Positions 37,001 through 50,900 of a stretch of DNA of 64,000 nucleotides are shown here, piece by piece. Location of the stretch: NCBI GenBank assembly GCA_013397865.1, contig VZTI01005024.1, positions 190,887-254,886 of the forward strand, given 5' to 3'. Each line of letters starts with the position of its first letter. Positions within the stretch are counted from its first letter, which is position 1. A program made the translations under genes and the position numbers. The notes beneath the pieces are model-generated. The model saw only the letters and a program-made list of their open reading frames with translations. It ran no database searches and was not told the DNA's origin. This DNA is from Struthidea cinerea (taxonomy: Eukaryota; Chordata; Aves; Passeriformes; Corcoracidae).

Positions 37001-40000
37001 TTTTTTAAATAAAATGAATTCTTTTTAAAGTGTTTAATTATCATATGAGCTTTTTTAGCAACATTTTATTTCATGGAAAATATTTATATCCAGAGGTGGC
37101 TGGAAGTTTTAATTGATTTTTCACACTTCAGTGCAGTCAGTTTTTGCAAATACTTCTTGTGCCTTCTCAGTAGTGTCCCAAACCCAGATTTAATTTTGAT
37201 ATGACAAGGGAGTTACTGTGCCTAGAATTCCAACATATTATTTAAAATATTTTTAAAGTTTAATGTCAAATAAATTTGTTTATTTGTTTTGTGGGTGTTG
37301 AGTTTCAGCTTGTATGCTCCAAGCATCTTCTAAGTTTTAAGCTGTCTACACAGCATGGATGGTGAGAGAAAATCTGCATTCCTGGCCTGAGTCGTAGTAT
37401 CTTACTTTTCAAATCAACTCGATGAAAGAGAAAGACTACTTAAAGAACAGGTTTTTGATCTTGAGACATCAAAATCCATTTGGTTTTTAGCAGGGCAATT
37501 CTTACTGAAATGACTTTTGATGTTTTATACATATAACCAATACGTGTATGAGGATTTACAGGATTTAGCTTACTCTGTGCCTCAGAAAGAAAGCCTGATA
37601 CAGTATCCAGTAACAGTTCATATTTAGTAGATAATTTAAAAGATAGTTCGTATTTTCAACTTTCAGCATAATACCTGACTATATACTTGACTAAAATTTC
37701 CTGGGTTTAACCATTAAAGTTTATGAAAAATAGCATATATGAAAATAACCGTATATAATATCTGTGTTTGCAGATTTTCCAGTTGATAGTACAAATTAAT
37801 AGTGTAATTGCTGCACTATTAATATTTAAGTATATTTTTGCTCTTCCTTTCTATTGTGTTATGGGTTTCATTACAATCAATATCGCTTGGTCAAAGATGA
37901 AATCTGTGCATATTTACGAAATGAGCACTGATATTATACATTGGCTGTGTTAAAGGGTACAAGTCAATCTAGTAGAAAGGTTTGGTGAGGGGAGGGTTAA
38001 GGGAAGATATGTCTTTTCTCGCAGGCCAATATTGTCACTGAGGACAAAAATTTGCTCTTTAGACTGTGGCAAAAACATATGTTTTCCTTGCCCCTGCCCA
38101 TCCCACTCTAGCAGCAAATTCAGGTAGAAGATCTAATCTTGATTGGCTTCATATCTGCTGGGCAAATTTGGGTAGCATGGTTTTAAAACTGAGAACAAAC
38201 TCAGAGAAAATATAAGCTGTGACAGTGACTGGGAAAAAATTCCTTCACAGTGACACACATGGCAGTTCAGTAACCTTTTGTACACTCAGGATTCAGCAGT
38301 TTATCGTCAGAGCCAGAGAGGCAAGGGGGAACCCAGCTTTTGCTGCCTGAGGACATCTTCCTGTACAAGAAGTTTAATTAAAATGTGTCCTCCACTGTAT
38401 TTTATCTTGTGAAAGTCTGGCCAGTGTTTCAGTTAATATCCCTGTAAATTCCTTTGGCAAGTGTCTTTAATTTGACAAGAGCCTTGTGAAGCAAGGGGTC
38501 CTAAAGTCAAATATATGTTTCTTCTCTGGGAATCTTGAGTGCCCTCAACAGCAGCAGCTGGAAGGAGTGGAGAGCAATGAGATTTATACAGATGATCTCT
38601 AGTTCTGATACAAAAAATCCAAATATTGAATAACTGGGGGTTTTATATTATCATTTTCAACACATATTTTAATCTCTATAAAGAAAATGCATTGTTCACT
38701 CTAAAAGGTCTTTTATGTCACCGAGTTCCTGTTTGGGAAACAAAATTCTGCTTTTATCTGATATATGCGTATTTGTAGCGATGTTGAATTTTATGTTAAA
38801 ACAAATTATATATCCACAGAATTCTTTGTTCTCTTTATTGAAGTTAAAACATATGTCAAATGCCAAATGACAGTCAGTGTTCCAAAACTAGGGAGCTTCT
38901 TGTCCTCTTACCTTTGTTGCCAGATCAGCTTACATTCGTTGAAGTGAATGAAACTCTGGAATTATGTAACAGTTGAGAAGCTGAGGTTATAGTTCTCCTC
39001 TGCACTTGGACAACTCTCATTTAGATTGTAAAGGAAGGAGATGCTGATGGAAATGCAAACAGCTGAGTAATGTCCTTAACATGAAGCTCCTGTAATTGGG
39101 AATAAAATAACTGGAACTGAATAACTCTAGGACTATTGAAAAAAAAAAAAAAATAGAGAGAGAGAAACCCCAAATTTGTCAATGAGGAAAGTAGCTCTAA
39201 GGAAACAAAAGAACTCAGCCTGTTAATATGGGTCTGTGCCATGCCTAGGGAAAGAAATTTTACTTTAGCAAAGGCACGACTTAGTTTCTCTGGACTTTTG
39301 CCCCTATTTGTCTATCCTCACAGAGTTGTTTATTCCTTAGGAAATCTGTGGAAGGGAGCAGAAGCTTAATTAAGGATTGCCATTACTCTAAAAGTTAGTG
39401 AGCATGATGTATTTTAAGTGCTGCAAAATTATCTATTTCACTGCCTTTTACTATTTCACTTAATTTCCAATATTTCATGTTGTCTAGCTAACTGTCAGAG
39501 CAGTTAATTTTATTTAAGCAACTGAAGAAATAACCCTAATAAGCAATCTAGTTTCAGAGTTTAATTTTACAGAAAAAATAAGTTTCTTTTCAACTTGTTC
39601 TCTATCTGTTACATTTGAAGAGTTTTCTTAGATTTATCAAGCAAAAATTACTTTTGCGGTGAGAATAAGGAATGGAAAATTTAATCTGGAAATAATAATT
39701 AGTCAGAAATAAATGAGCAAATAAAATCAATATGGAATTCTTAAAGTGGAGTGAGAAATTTTTGAAAGGTGAAGCTGCAAAAAAAGAGCACGAGACTTCT
39801 TAAAATATAAAAATGCTATTATATTTTTCAACTCCTAAGTCACATAATGTTGCTTAACATTTAAGTTCAAACTTTTCCAAGTATTTACATTGCCTAAAAA
39901 TCTGATATCAATAAATGCTCATGAGAAAGGTTCAAGGAATTCATAATTAGACCTAGGTAGTGGCAACCATGAAATCAAACTAACTAATATCTTGCTTAAT

Positions 40001-41356
40001 GGTTTGATAAGAAAAAATACACAGTTTAACGTGTGAACTAGCTAATACAGTAATACTTGTGTACTTAAATTATTTAAATTTGGTATTGTTTATTTCAATT
40101 CGTCAATTGTACTGCAACTGTAAGATGATGAATTGTCTCTCAACCCTTCCCTCCTTGGGAGAAGTCTCATTGTTCAGAGAACCACAACAGAGCCAGCTGG
40201 CAGCTAGACTAAGAAATAATTGACCACAAATGGACCAATGAATTCTTCAGAGGATCCCTTTTAAGCCAACCCCTTAAACACATGCTTTAAATTCCTGCTA
40301 AATGTATACCTCTTGACAGAAGCAGAAAAATATTCTGTAATAAAATGTTCCTCTTGAATGTAAAGATATAATGAAATTTGGTCCTCAGAACACACTGAAT
40401 GAAATGTGTATACTAAGTCTTTAGTGAAGAATGTCTTCCCAGTTAACATGAATTTTTATAAAGGTTTTGTGTTATTCTTAAAATCAGAAACTGGAAAAGT
40501 ATGTGGTACACAGGCAAAGAAAAGGACATTTCACTAAAAAAAAAGTGTGTGCGCTTGCCTAGATTAGAGCAAACTTGTTAAACTAATTTGCTACAGGTAT
40601 AAATCTACGTGCAAATAGGAGTATAAGGAATAGCAACCACATTGCCCAAGTAGATACCGTATTGTGATGTTATTATAGTAGTAGTTCTGTTATTTCTAAA
40701 AACTATTTTGAAGACAGTGGTGTTAGACTGCTCCCAGATAAAACAGTTGGCAACACTGTGCCATGGTCATTGCAAGGGCGCAGGACAGAAGATTGAGTAG
40801 CACAATGAAATGTATTTCCCTTTAAAGACAATTACTTATGCTGTGTGTGAATGACTCTCTCTGTGATCATATTTAGTCAAATTAATGTACAGCTATTAAT
40901 GTAGGTCAGATATATTTTGACTCCTGCACCAAGCACAGGGGAAGACCATCCTGCCAGTGTGAATATTCTCACTGGCTGCTGATTTCGATGCTTTAGCTAA
41001 TTCATTATCCTGCTTCTGTCTCCTTGGCAATCAAATTGAGATATAATGACTATGATTCTAAAAAGACTAAGACAGGGTATATTAGAACCAGCTTTCTCAG
41101 CACAGATGTTACACTACTGTAGCTGGACTGAAAACAATTATTTTTCTTGCAAATTCAGACACTATACCCCGTTTTCCTATAAGCATGATGTTCAGAATGG
41201 TGATTGTTTCTCACAGAAAATGGAATTATTATTAGACAATAAGATTCAGATTGCTTGTTTGAAAATCTTTGCATCACAGATAGGACAAAAGTAACACAAA
41301 GTTGGTAGAGATTCCCTCTGTGTCATTTCACTTGTCATCCAAATAATTTGATTCAT
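34022..41356. other. long unique AT-rich noncoding interval
   Basis: About 7.3 kb contains no recognisable gene or transposon. A mildly less AT-rich stretch lies around 36380-36870, with short overlapping plus-strand frames (60 aa each) that show no domain. An A13 run followed by AGAGAG is at about 39139-39166. Confidence 0.55.
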
Positions 41357-42362
41357 GGAATCATAGAATGGTTTGGCTTGGAAAGGACCTTACAGATCAC
41401 CTAGTTATGACCTCCCTACACAGGCCAGGAACACCTTCCACTAGACCAGGTTACACAGAGTCCCATCCAACGTGGCCTTAAACACTTCCAGGCATGAGGC
41501 ATCCGCAGCTTCTCCGGGCAACCTTTCAGTGCCTCACCACCTTCACAATAATGAATTTTTTCTTCATATCTGATCTAAATCTACCGTCTTTCAGTTTTAA
41601 GCTTTCCTCCTTGTCCCCTGATCACCTTTGTGTCTCTCCTCTGGACTCCCTCCAACAGGTCCATGTACAGCTTATGTTTGTATGCCACAGAACTGAACAC
41701 AGTGCTCCAGGTGGGGTCCATCCATAAAATCCATCTCTCTCCAGTTTACAGACAAGAATGCTGTGTTGGATGCTGTTAAATGCTTTGCCCAAATCCAACT
41801 AAATTATGTCAGTTGTTGTCTTAGCCATCAAAGCTCTAAGCCTGCCACAGAAGACCACCAAATTTTTCAGGCATGATTTACCCTTAGTGAAGCCTTATTG
41901 TCTGTCACCAACCACCTCTTTATTTTCATGTGCCTTAATAAAATTTCCAGGAGGATCTGGACCATGATCTGTCTGGGCACAGAGTTAAGAATGACTGGCT
42001 TGTAGGTCCTTCACAAAAGGGGGAGTTTCCTATTTTTCATCACTGTGGACTTCACTGGACTGTCATGAATTCTCAAATATTCTGAAATATTCTCTAGTGG
42101 CTTATCCCCTTCATCTGCAAGTTCCCCTGGGACCTGAGGATGCATATCAGTGAGTCCCATTTACCTGTCCACCTGCAGGTTCCTTAAAAGGTCTTGAACC
42201 TGATCTTATCCTGCAGCGTGCAGTACTTCATTCTCCCAGTCCCTGCTTCTGCCTTCTGCAACTTGCATGGTGTTGCTGGAGTGCTTGCTGGTGAAGACTG
42301 AGGCAAAAAAGTCATTGAGTACCTCGTCCTTCTCCATGTCCTGGGTAACCAGGTCTCTGGTT
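41357..42362 (-). mobile_element. CR1 LINE with reverse-transcriptase remnant and internal deletion
   Basis: This is a minus-strand CR1 copy. Its 3' end is on the left: GGAATCATAGAATGGTTTGG near 41357, then CCAGGCATGAGGCATCCGCA and AATCTACCGTCTTTCAGTTT. To the right of about 41715 the sequence jumps to the reverse-transcriptase region. On the minus strand one can still read GAGGTGGTTGGTGACAGACA, then a degenerate stretch corresponding to the CR1 blocks VIGDSQHGFT, CLTNLV and KAFDT, and the linker upstream of it ending at 42362. The segment that would hold the SGVPQGS and FADD catalytic blocks is absent. The join lies at about 41714-41720, where TGGATGGACC meets CCACCTGG (minus-strand reading). 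Many frameshifts and stops make it non-coding. It appears 5'-truncated in the linker before the reverse transcriptase. Confidence 0.93.
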
Positions 42363-45300
42363 CAAAGACAAAAGTGTGATAAAAACTTAAGGCTTTTGAA
42401 AATGAGTTTCAGATACATCAGGAGGTTGAAAACAGGGTGACATATTCCAGATACATTTTGTTGGTTCAGCAAGTGGAGTATTGCTTAGTGTGAAGTTTCA
42501 TGAGTGCTCAGTGGTTTCGTTTGGATTAAATGTAAATAAATAGCATGTTTAAAGCATGCTATTATGGATTCAGAGTTATAAATTAGGTCTGTGGTTCAGG
42601 CTTAAAAAACTACTGTCAGTCATCCTAATTGTGAAAGAGTAGACAGCCAGGAACCAAATTCCTCTCCTGAACTCCTTCAGCTATAGAGAATAATCTTTCC
42701 AGCTCTAGGTTTGTTTTCGGATTGAGGCTGAGTGGGAGTTTTAAAGGCAGGAAGAACAGTGGATTACTGAGATGATAAGTATTCAGTTTCTCATGCTTTT
42801 GTCTCAGGTCATGTGAACAATCAGGAAAAAAGAGATGTGGAAAATAACTTAGGAAATCACCTCAATTATGTCAGCACTATGCCTTCTTCAGTTTGACATA
42901 AGAGGTGTAGAGATCCTAATGGATTTCTGAGGCATGTCAAGGCAGATCCAATTAGCACTTGTAAAAGGCTGGGAAATGGGTTTCTTACCAAAAAAATCTG
43001 CCTTGTGGCAGGCAGTATCCTAGTTCCGCCATGAAAAGTTGTAGTTGTCTCAAGGTTGTAGTTAAAAAGCTTTGGTCATGTGACATCACCAGTGGATAGA
43101 TGGGACGCTTCTAGGTTGTCACCTACAACCTGGTGATGTAACACCATAAGTGGTCCACGCACAAGTATTCACTGTTGTTGTACTGAGCATTTTTCCTGAG
43201 AGTATGCACTTTGTTCTCTAAGAAGTACACCTTGTGTGCAGCCTGGGAGTAATCATCCTGAATCACTTATAAATTTTCCCTGGAGCTTCTATTTAAGACT
43301 GTTCTTGATCTAGAAGCCCTCTTAATCCATACCTTATATCTTGGGGATTAGCTCAAATATGTGTCCAAATTCTGTACAGGACCAGGTTGCAAAGCTGGAC
43401 TCTTTGGAAAATTTAATTTCAGTTTAATTGCACAATCACAGAAGCAGGAGGGAACATATGAGTATTCCTGCAAATTCCTTCACAGAGTTAGGTACTGAGC
43501 GACCAACATGTCATTAATTGAATAGTGGTTGTAGGAGTGTTCTTTTGTTGTATGAAAACACAATTAATGTAAGAATCTTAAGTCAGAAGAAAATTTTGTA
43601 GAATTCTTTCAATTTCATTCTTTCTATTCTTTTTTTTTTTTTTTTAATATTGGCTTTCAACATCTGCTAGAGAAATTTGTACAAAGTAGTTATGTATCTA
43701 ACTATCAGTGAAATGGCCATGTTTGGACAAATGGCCTAATTTAATGCCACATTGCCATTGTGTTCTTCTTTCTATTAATCATTTCCAATGCATTGCAAAG
43801 CAAATTGACCTCTAAAAACTAGGGAATCACTTTTATTATATTCTATTATCTGTGCTTTGAATATTCCCCTTTCATATCAAAAAAGGAGACTCAGGAAGAA
43901 GGAAGTACTTATTACTGAGAAATTCTGTTCTAAAATACGGGTTAAGTAACATTCTAGCAATGATTCCAACAGCTGAATGCCAGAATGATGAGCTTTTATC
44001 ATATGGAAAAGCTTCTTAATTATGTATTTCATAATGATCTAAAATTAGTTGGATGGCCTCTTTTCTGACTATGTACCATTTTTCAAAACATGTTCTCTAG
44101 TATCATTTTTGGTGTCATAGTGATCATGACTACCTTTTTACACAGAATTAGTGGAATAACAGCAGTTGCTGCTAGAACATTTTCTCACAACAAACAAAAT
44201 CTCAGCTTTACTTGTGCTACAGTAGAGAACAGTGATAGTTAGGAGAGGTACAGAGAAATGCTGATTGTTGATAACAGTTGTGTGTGCAACAACTTTGTAC
44301 TCTCTAATGTGCAAAATTCTTTCTTCAGCATAGCTAGCATATGGAAAAGATACAGTTATAGCCCTTCACCCACTCCTGCTAAATATATTGCTTTAATCTA
44401 TCTAGTCTATCTACTTTAATATAAGCAAGCTGAATTAAAAGGAGATTATTTTCAGAGGCAGGGAACGGTCTTTATGTTCAGGGGAGATAGGACAAGAAGT
44501 GGTGGCTTAACACTGCATCTCATCCAGAATGTCAGCAGAGGTCTGCCAGAGATTAGAAAGGTTGTGGCACCACCATAATGACAGGCAGTTTGAAGAAGTG
44601 TATCTTAAGGTATTTCTGATCCTAGGCTTCTGGCATTCTGTGTCTCTGAATACAGATTTACATGGGAGTAGTTCCAAACTCATCTTTTTGAATAAAGTTC
44701 AGCCCTTTATTTTTGTGATCAAGATTCTGAACTGCCACTTCTATGGGGCAGAATCTTTTCCCCTATTTTTCCTACATGCACAGCAAAATAGTTCTCTGAA
44801 GATATTATGCTCTATCTTTTTCCAATATTTTTAATTTCTGTGTGCATTTGTCCATTTTCTTGCAATGTCTAGAGCCCTCTGCCAGTGCCTTGTCTCTTTG
44901 GGATTATTTACTGTGGTTTTGTTTTGTCAAACATTGCCTTTTTATCCAGGGGTTGTCAAGTGTGTGTAGTTGTTTGTCTGCATATTGTGCTGCGTGGTGT
45001 TCTTCACCTGTATATATAACTTTTTCCCCCCAGGAAACTAACAATCATATATGTTAATAACAGATGCTATAACATATATCCATATAATCCATAGCAAGGG
45101 TTTTGTTTGTGGCTTTACCTCTACAAGAACAGGGGAAGTGCTTTACTTCATTTCTACAGTCACCAGGGATTCCCTGGCTGCCTGATTGCTCCAGAGCCTT
45201 TGATTTGATCAGAGCTGTGCCTTTGCTCCCTGAAAGCATCCTTAATGAAAAGAATATTTTGGGAGCTATGGAGGAACACCTCAAGAAAAGAGATGGCATG

Positions 45301-47426
45301 GGGAGGGGGGAGACAGTGACGAGACAGCCTTGCCAAGGTACTAAGAAGGAGTGAAAGAGTCCTGTTAGGAGAGGAGAGAAATATGATTGTGCAGCACCAG
45401 AACTGCAGTAGCCTCTGCAGAACAGAGAATAATAGAAGCAACACAAGAAGACAAAATTTTCCCTTTGAAGTCATAGATGGGAGACTCGCTACATGGGCAT
45501 GCAGATCTTTCTTTTCTCTCTCATTGGTGAATTACTAATTGCAGTGCATTTGAAAAAGCTTTAGGAGGAATGAATCCTACTTTTATTTTTATTTATTAGA
45601 ATGGAATGCCCAGTTATTTAACCAGTGTAATTTTTCAGTTACATAAATTAAAGCTAAACAATTGAAATAATTAGTAAATCCTTTACAAGTCTGTAACGCT
45701 GGTTTAAATGGCTAAATTTTGAAATAATTTAATAATAATTAATACTTGAGTTTTAACAGGTTTCCTTGTCAGACAGTTCCACTACCTACCCTAGTTGATA
45801 CTTTCAGAGTAGCTATAGGTCTCAAGTATTAATTCCTTGGCTGACCTATATTCTGTTAGATCTGGAAAACAATACATTTTGTTAATCATCCTATTATCAT
45901 CTAAAGTAAGATGACAGTTTGTGATAGCCACTTTCAGAACAACACAAAGTCCCTCATTTATTCAATCAGTATAAAAATTCTGAAAGTAGAGAACTCGGGT
46001 GTTTCCCCAAAAAAATCTTGAAACAAGAAATTCAGAGTGATACTTCTGAAATAAAACCAGTTTTAAAGAAAAGAGCTATTATAGCACATTGGAATGAAGG
46101 CTTTGTTGTAGGCCCATGAACATGCACAATTCATTAGTATTACAGGCTTGATATTTTGAGTTTCTTTATCCTTTCCTGAAAATTTTAAAAAGAAATATAT
46201 TTAAACAGGATGTCTACCTGGAAACAAATAACTGAATGGTAATTGAATATCCTGGCTATGTAGTATTACACATAAGCTCCAGGACAGACAGTTGGTTGTT
46301 GTCTAAATCTTGCATAAGGACTGGGGCATGGACATTACTCTGGCAGGAACTCAAGTGAGATATTTTGCCCCATGGGGATGCAAGAAATGTGTCAGAATAC
46401 AGAGAGTGCACATCCTGTCACTCCCTCACCGGAGATGTCCTCTTTCTTTTGCAATGTGGCCATACCTTTGACCCTGGAGGCTTTTCATCACCCCATCTTT
46501 TTCCTACCAGTCCTTAGAGACGCTAATACTAACATGATTCAGAAAACAATAAGTTTAATTTTTCTACCACTATTTGGGAGTTGAGAGAAAAATATAAGAG
46601 AGGAGCAACAGCATTTTTGCCCACGTGTCCCTACAGAATTGATTCCTTCTACCTCTCTCACTAAAACTATGGTATATACTGAAGCTCTGAAAAGTGGACA
46701 GTTTTCACTGGATTTTTTTTCACTGTTTGCATACATACTAAATCACTTTTTATTTCATATATGAAGCAAGAAAACTAATGTGATGAGCTGATTTCTTAAT
46801 GAATGACTGTGTTTATACCAAGTTTATAGCTTGGACCAATTCTGAGTATCCAAAAAACAGTCACAACCTGGTTTTGTAGTAGGTTTTCTTCCTACTTACA
46901 TAATCTGAAAAGGATTGAGCCAATTTTTTTTGAGCATGATTTTAAGGACTTTCTGTATATGTCTTAACATAAAAACTCTAAGTACCTCTTCTCTCCTCAA
47001 AACATGGGGTTTTTATTTTTTTTTTACCTGTGAGAAGTTAAACAACACTGAAAGTACCTTTATGATATTCTTGTATTTTAATTCATGAATTTCTGTAGCT
47101 TGAGGCTGTGTGACTATGCTAAGAATATGAAGACAGAAAACACCAGTGTGTACTTACCTCCTGTGATGAACAAGATTGGTTAGTATTTTGAACTTCCAAT
47201 GTATCTCTTCTCCAGAAAAGATAGGAAAAAATGCCTATCTGCCCCCTAAATGAGGAAAAAGCCCTACATAGGTTTCAGATAAGATACAGGAGTGAAGAAT
47301 GTTCTTACAAACATCACAGATGTTCATCACAGGCACTCAGGAAAACCGCAGCCAAGAATGGCTGTAGCACATACATTTTTGTTATCTATAGTTGGTAGCT
47401 TATCTAAACCTTACTCCTATCACTAT
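42363..47426. other. unique noncoding interval
   Basis: No gene or known transposon was recognised. Notable items are a nested inverted repeat at 43079-43143, a T16 run at 43630-43645, and a less AT-rich patch at 45100-45450. The minus-strand 130-aa frame in that patch overlaps other frames on both strands and has no recognisable domain. Confidence 0.55.
43079..43143. repeat. nested inverted repeat
   Basis: The outer arms ACATCACCAG (43083-43092) and CTGGTGATGT (43130-43139) are perfect reverse complements. They extend by TGT/ACA beyond one mismatch, to 43079 and 43143. Inside, AGGTTGT (43113-43119) and ACAACCT (43125-43131) form a second perfect hairpin with a 5-base CACCT loop. The inner right arm overlaps the outer right arm by two bases, so the two stems compete. 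Confidence 0.85.
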
Positions 47427-47431
47427 ATATT
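47427..47431. other. left target-site duplication ATATT
   Basis: ATATT directly precedes the TG at 47432 and is repeated exactly after the CA at 47950. The site is AT-rich, so a chance match is more likely than for GTGGT, but the position at both LTR termini supports it. Confidence 0.75.
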
Positions 47432-47950
47432 TGTGGGAAACACAAAATGGATTTCTAAAAGCATGAGAAATAAAAAGCAAGTTGTAAGAATAAAGGAAAG
47501 ATTTTAGGAAAAGCTGTGGCTGTGAAATATTAAAGAAGATACAATTATGCAGCAGAGCAAGGATGCTAAAACAATGGTTAGAGTTTCTAGGCCTAGCTGA
47601 GCTAGCTCTCAGAGCTGCAAAAAATATGCTTAGCAAGATAGATAAGGTTAAGCTTAGTAATGAAATATTGTGCATTGTTAAATAAGGTACAAAACAAGCA
47701 AGTATTGTTTGAAATACATGTACGTGCACTATTGAAGATTGGTTAAAACAGCTGTCTGTAACTGTTAGAATATCTGCTATTGGCTGAAAAACTTTTAAGA
47801 ATGCTTTGTAACCAGGAAATTCTCGGAGATTTTAGGAAACGTGAGCTTGTATGTCTCTGATGCCCTAACTCTGTAAGTGAGACTGATGATGATAAAGTAG
47901 CTCACGGAGTGTCTGTCCTAGCTCCCCGTTCCATTTGTATATCGGCGACA
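47432..47950 (+). mobile_element. 519-bp solo LTR of an endogenous retrovirus
   Basis: The element runs from TGTGGGAAACACAAAATGG to GTATATCGGCGACA, giving TGT...ACA ends flanked by identical ATATT pentamers. Promoter-like signals support the plus orientation: ATTGGC at 47779-47784 (an inverted CCAAT motif), ACTTTTAAGA at 47791-47800 as a weak TATA-like box, and GATAAA at 47891-47896 as a variant polyadenylation signal. A CTCACGGAGTGTCTGTCC stretch follows before the end. No primer-binding site or internal retroviral gene adjoins either side, so it is a solo LTR. The 109-aa minus-strand frame across it is LTR sequence read backwards. The retroviral class is not settled. The compact length recalls class II elements, but those usually leave 6-bp duplications. 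Confidence 0.8.
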
Positions 47951-47955
47951 ATATT
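47951..47955. other. right target-site duplication ATATT
   Basis: This is identical to the pentamer at 47427-47431, directly after the LTR's terminal CA. Confidence 0.75.
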
Positions 47956-50900
47956 AGGAGTAAAATTTTCAATGCCTAGAAAGAGCCTTTGCCTTGCCAC
48001 AAAAACCTGCTGTATGCGTTTATAGCTTTCTAAATATCATTATTGTAATTTCTTTTCTAAACACTTAGGAAGAAAACCATAAGCAGTTACCAGTGTGAGG
48101 CAGGTAGACATATTTCAGATGCTTTCAATACAAGTTTCAGTGTTGGCCATTTAGACAATGGTCAGGTATGGTCTTGACTCCATTGACATGGCAATTCCAT
48201 TTCTCAGAGCTTCTACTTTGACTCTTTCATTAAGCTGTGATAAAACATCAGCGCAGACAACTCCTCAAACCTGGATTAAACACCCTTATTCCTCATTTTT
48301 TTCTCCAGTTTCCTTACATTTAGTATTTTACTCCAGAAAAACTCCCAATTAAATTAATGCATAATGCTCTATGAAAGTCCTGCAGACCGCCAACATAAAA
48401 AAGGACTATTTAGTTCAATTAAGAAAGGTGGTGTTTGATCCATTTACTTTATGATTTAGGGTGTAGTCCAGTGGGAATCCTTCCAAAGCAGTCAATCATC
48501 CTCCCCAACCTCTTTCTCTCACTCTCCCCAACTCACACGTAAGTATAACAGTAGAGATCTGAAAAGGGTACTTAAAATACCAGAAGAATAAGCTTCTTAA
48601 TTGAATTTTTCTTACAGTACTAGACACTACAGAAGTGAAAAAAATTGTCAAATGTATGTGTGTAAACATATATAGACAGGGGTTTATATCTAAATGAATA
48701 TGCATATTTATGTACATGCATATCTACATATAGCATTTCAAGCACGTATTTTAGCTATATATTTTTGGTTTGCTTTTCCCTGAAGTTCAAATTAAATAAT
48801 CCTTCACAAATACTTTTTAAACTATTATTATTTTTATTATTTTATAACGTGATATCTTCGATATACTTTCACAAATTGAATTGGGTGATGAGTTCCAAAC
48901 ATAAAGAAAAAGATCTCATGAAGGTTAATTGCAAAGTTTTAAGATCTAATAGGGCTTCTAGTTCATCCCCGTGATGAAATGAGACCTGTCAAATATTTTT
49001 GTTTGTTGTCCACTGCGTCCAGTGGTCCTTGGTCTGGGCTGGCCCTGCGTTTCAGGAGGCCAAAGCTCAAATTTCCGCTTGAAACAGACTTTGTGAGAAT
49101 TATAATTTTCCTGAATCTGCTAGGTGAGTACTGATGGATGCTGCTCTTTAAAAACAGCTGCCTCTCAGCCAAGACTTTCTAGGCAAAATATTTCCAGGAA
49201 ATAGTTGATTTCCATGAAAACTGCAGGTTAAGTAAATCATTGAACATTTGCTGACAACATCAATTTGATCAAGAATTTTGCAGATAATTCAGATCATTTT
49301 ATACAGCACAGAAATCAGCATCACAAAACTGCATATTTGATGCATAATTTATTGTCAATTAAAAAAAAAAAAATCAGTAAAATATGATTGTTGAATGCTT
49401 CCAAAAGATGGCAAGTAAAAAAAAAGCGACACTGTGATATATGAATTGGGGGATAACATATAAACTGAGTTTTTTAATAATTTAGTAATTTCAAATAATT
49501 GAAAAGTAGTGCTAAAGTGCTCAGAGTACAGTCCTTGCTTTATTTTGATCCTGTTTAGAACAGCACATTTGAATAAGTCCATTTCAGTAACCTGTCCTAA
49601 ATGTCAGTATTTTAAGAATTTTTTCTGTCTTTGAGTCTGTCCATTGATAAATGTGGAGATAGCTTAAACTTTGATGCCTAACACTTGAATACCAAATTTA
49701 GGATGAATAAAACCTACTATTGTTTCTACTTCTGGATCCTTTCTGATTCTGATGATCTGGGTTAGACAGCACAAGAGAAATATAAGACAGAAACAATAAT
49801 CCAAAGGAAAAATACTGAGACCAAGGTTAAAAGTCAAGTAGTCCAAATGTTGTTTTCATATATTGGTCTCTTTCCCAAGCTACTGGATGCTGCTACAGTA
49901 ACACAGTATGATTGATTCTCAGTCCTTCTGTTTGCATTCCTTACAAACACACTCAGAAAACCATTTAGAGGGTGAAATTTAATTTTTCAAGATTTTTGTT
50001 TCCTTATTAGACTTCAAACATGATGTTCGAAGTTGATATAAGGCTATCAGGGTGCACAAGGTATCTGACACTAAAGAAATCCATTCATAAGATGAATCTT
50101 CAATGCCAAGTCTTAGGAACAAGAAAATTTTCACAGCTGACTTTTAATCCTTGAAAAACTGGATTTACAATGGAAATTATGACAGACCCTGAAGCATCAC
50201 AGTATGTGTGGGTACCTGTATTTATTGTATAAAGCGTAAGAGCACTAGATTTATAGCTGTGAGTGGTTTCATTAAAATACCAGATCTTTCTAGATTTTTC
50301 CCATTTCACTAATTCAAAATCATCACTATTCCCTAGCAACACTTAAGGAAAAACATAATAATTATTAGAATAAAATGTAATAATAACATTGATACTATTT
50401 TTATTATTGTCCTTAAAACTGAAAGCTAAAGTTGCTGTATAATATGAATTAGCAGGGAAATTTCAGCGAAATAAACAGGTAATTTCTGTCCTATTTCTGT
50501 ATGTTGTCAGTCTCTGAGGACCTGAAATGTGGGATCAGCTTTAGTCTTAAAGTAGGTTGGTCAACACTTGTTCTCATTTTCTCCAGGAAATAACTACCTA
50601 TCAAGCTGGTCTATAAATCTATCAGAAGAAAATCCTTAAGAAGTATTTCTGACATATAGAAGCCTATATTCACCAAATGTTTTCTAGAATTTTCTTAATG
50701 AACTCTGAGCCTTTTTATATCTCAAAAACACTTATTTTCCAAAATGGAAAACTAAAATTCTGGTGACGATTTATGTAGCAAGGTGAGTATGAAATGTGAG
50801 GATCTGATTCTCTAAGATAATTTGCTCAAGCTGCTGGAAACAGAAAAGCAACTGGATCCTTCAATTCAAATTAGATGAACTTGTAGATACTGGACCAATT

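Noticed and set aside
45054..45474. Minus-strand frame of 130 aa with Cys/Ser-rich sequence
   Set aside because: No recognisable domain, overlapping frames on both strands, and no splice or promoter context; probably chance in a less AT-rich patch.
47514..47530. Alternative start of the 47-kb LTR at TGTGGCTGTGAAATATTA
   Set aside because: Its preceding pentamer does not match the one after 47950, whereas TGTGGG at 47432 is preceded by an exact ATATT.
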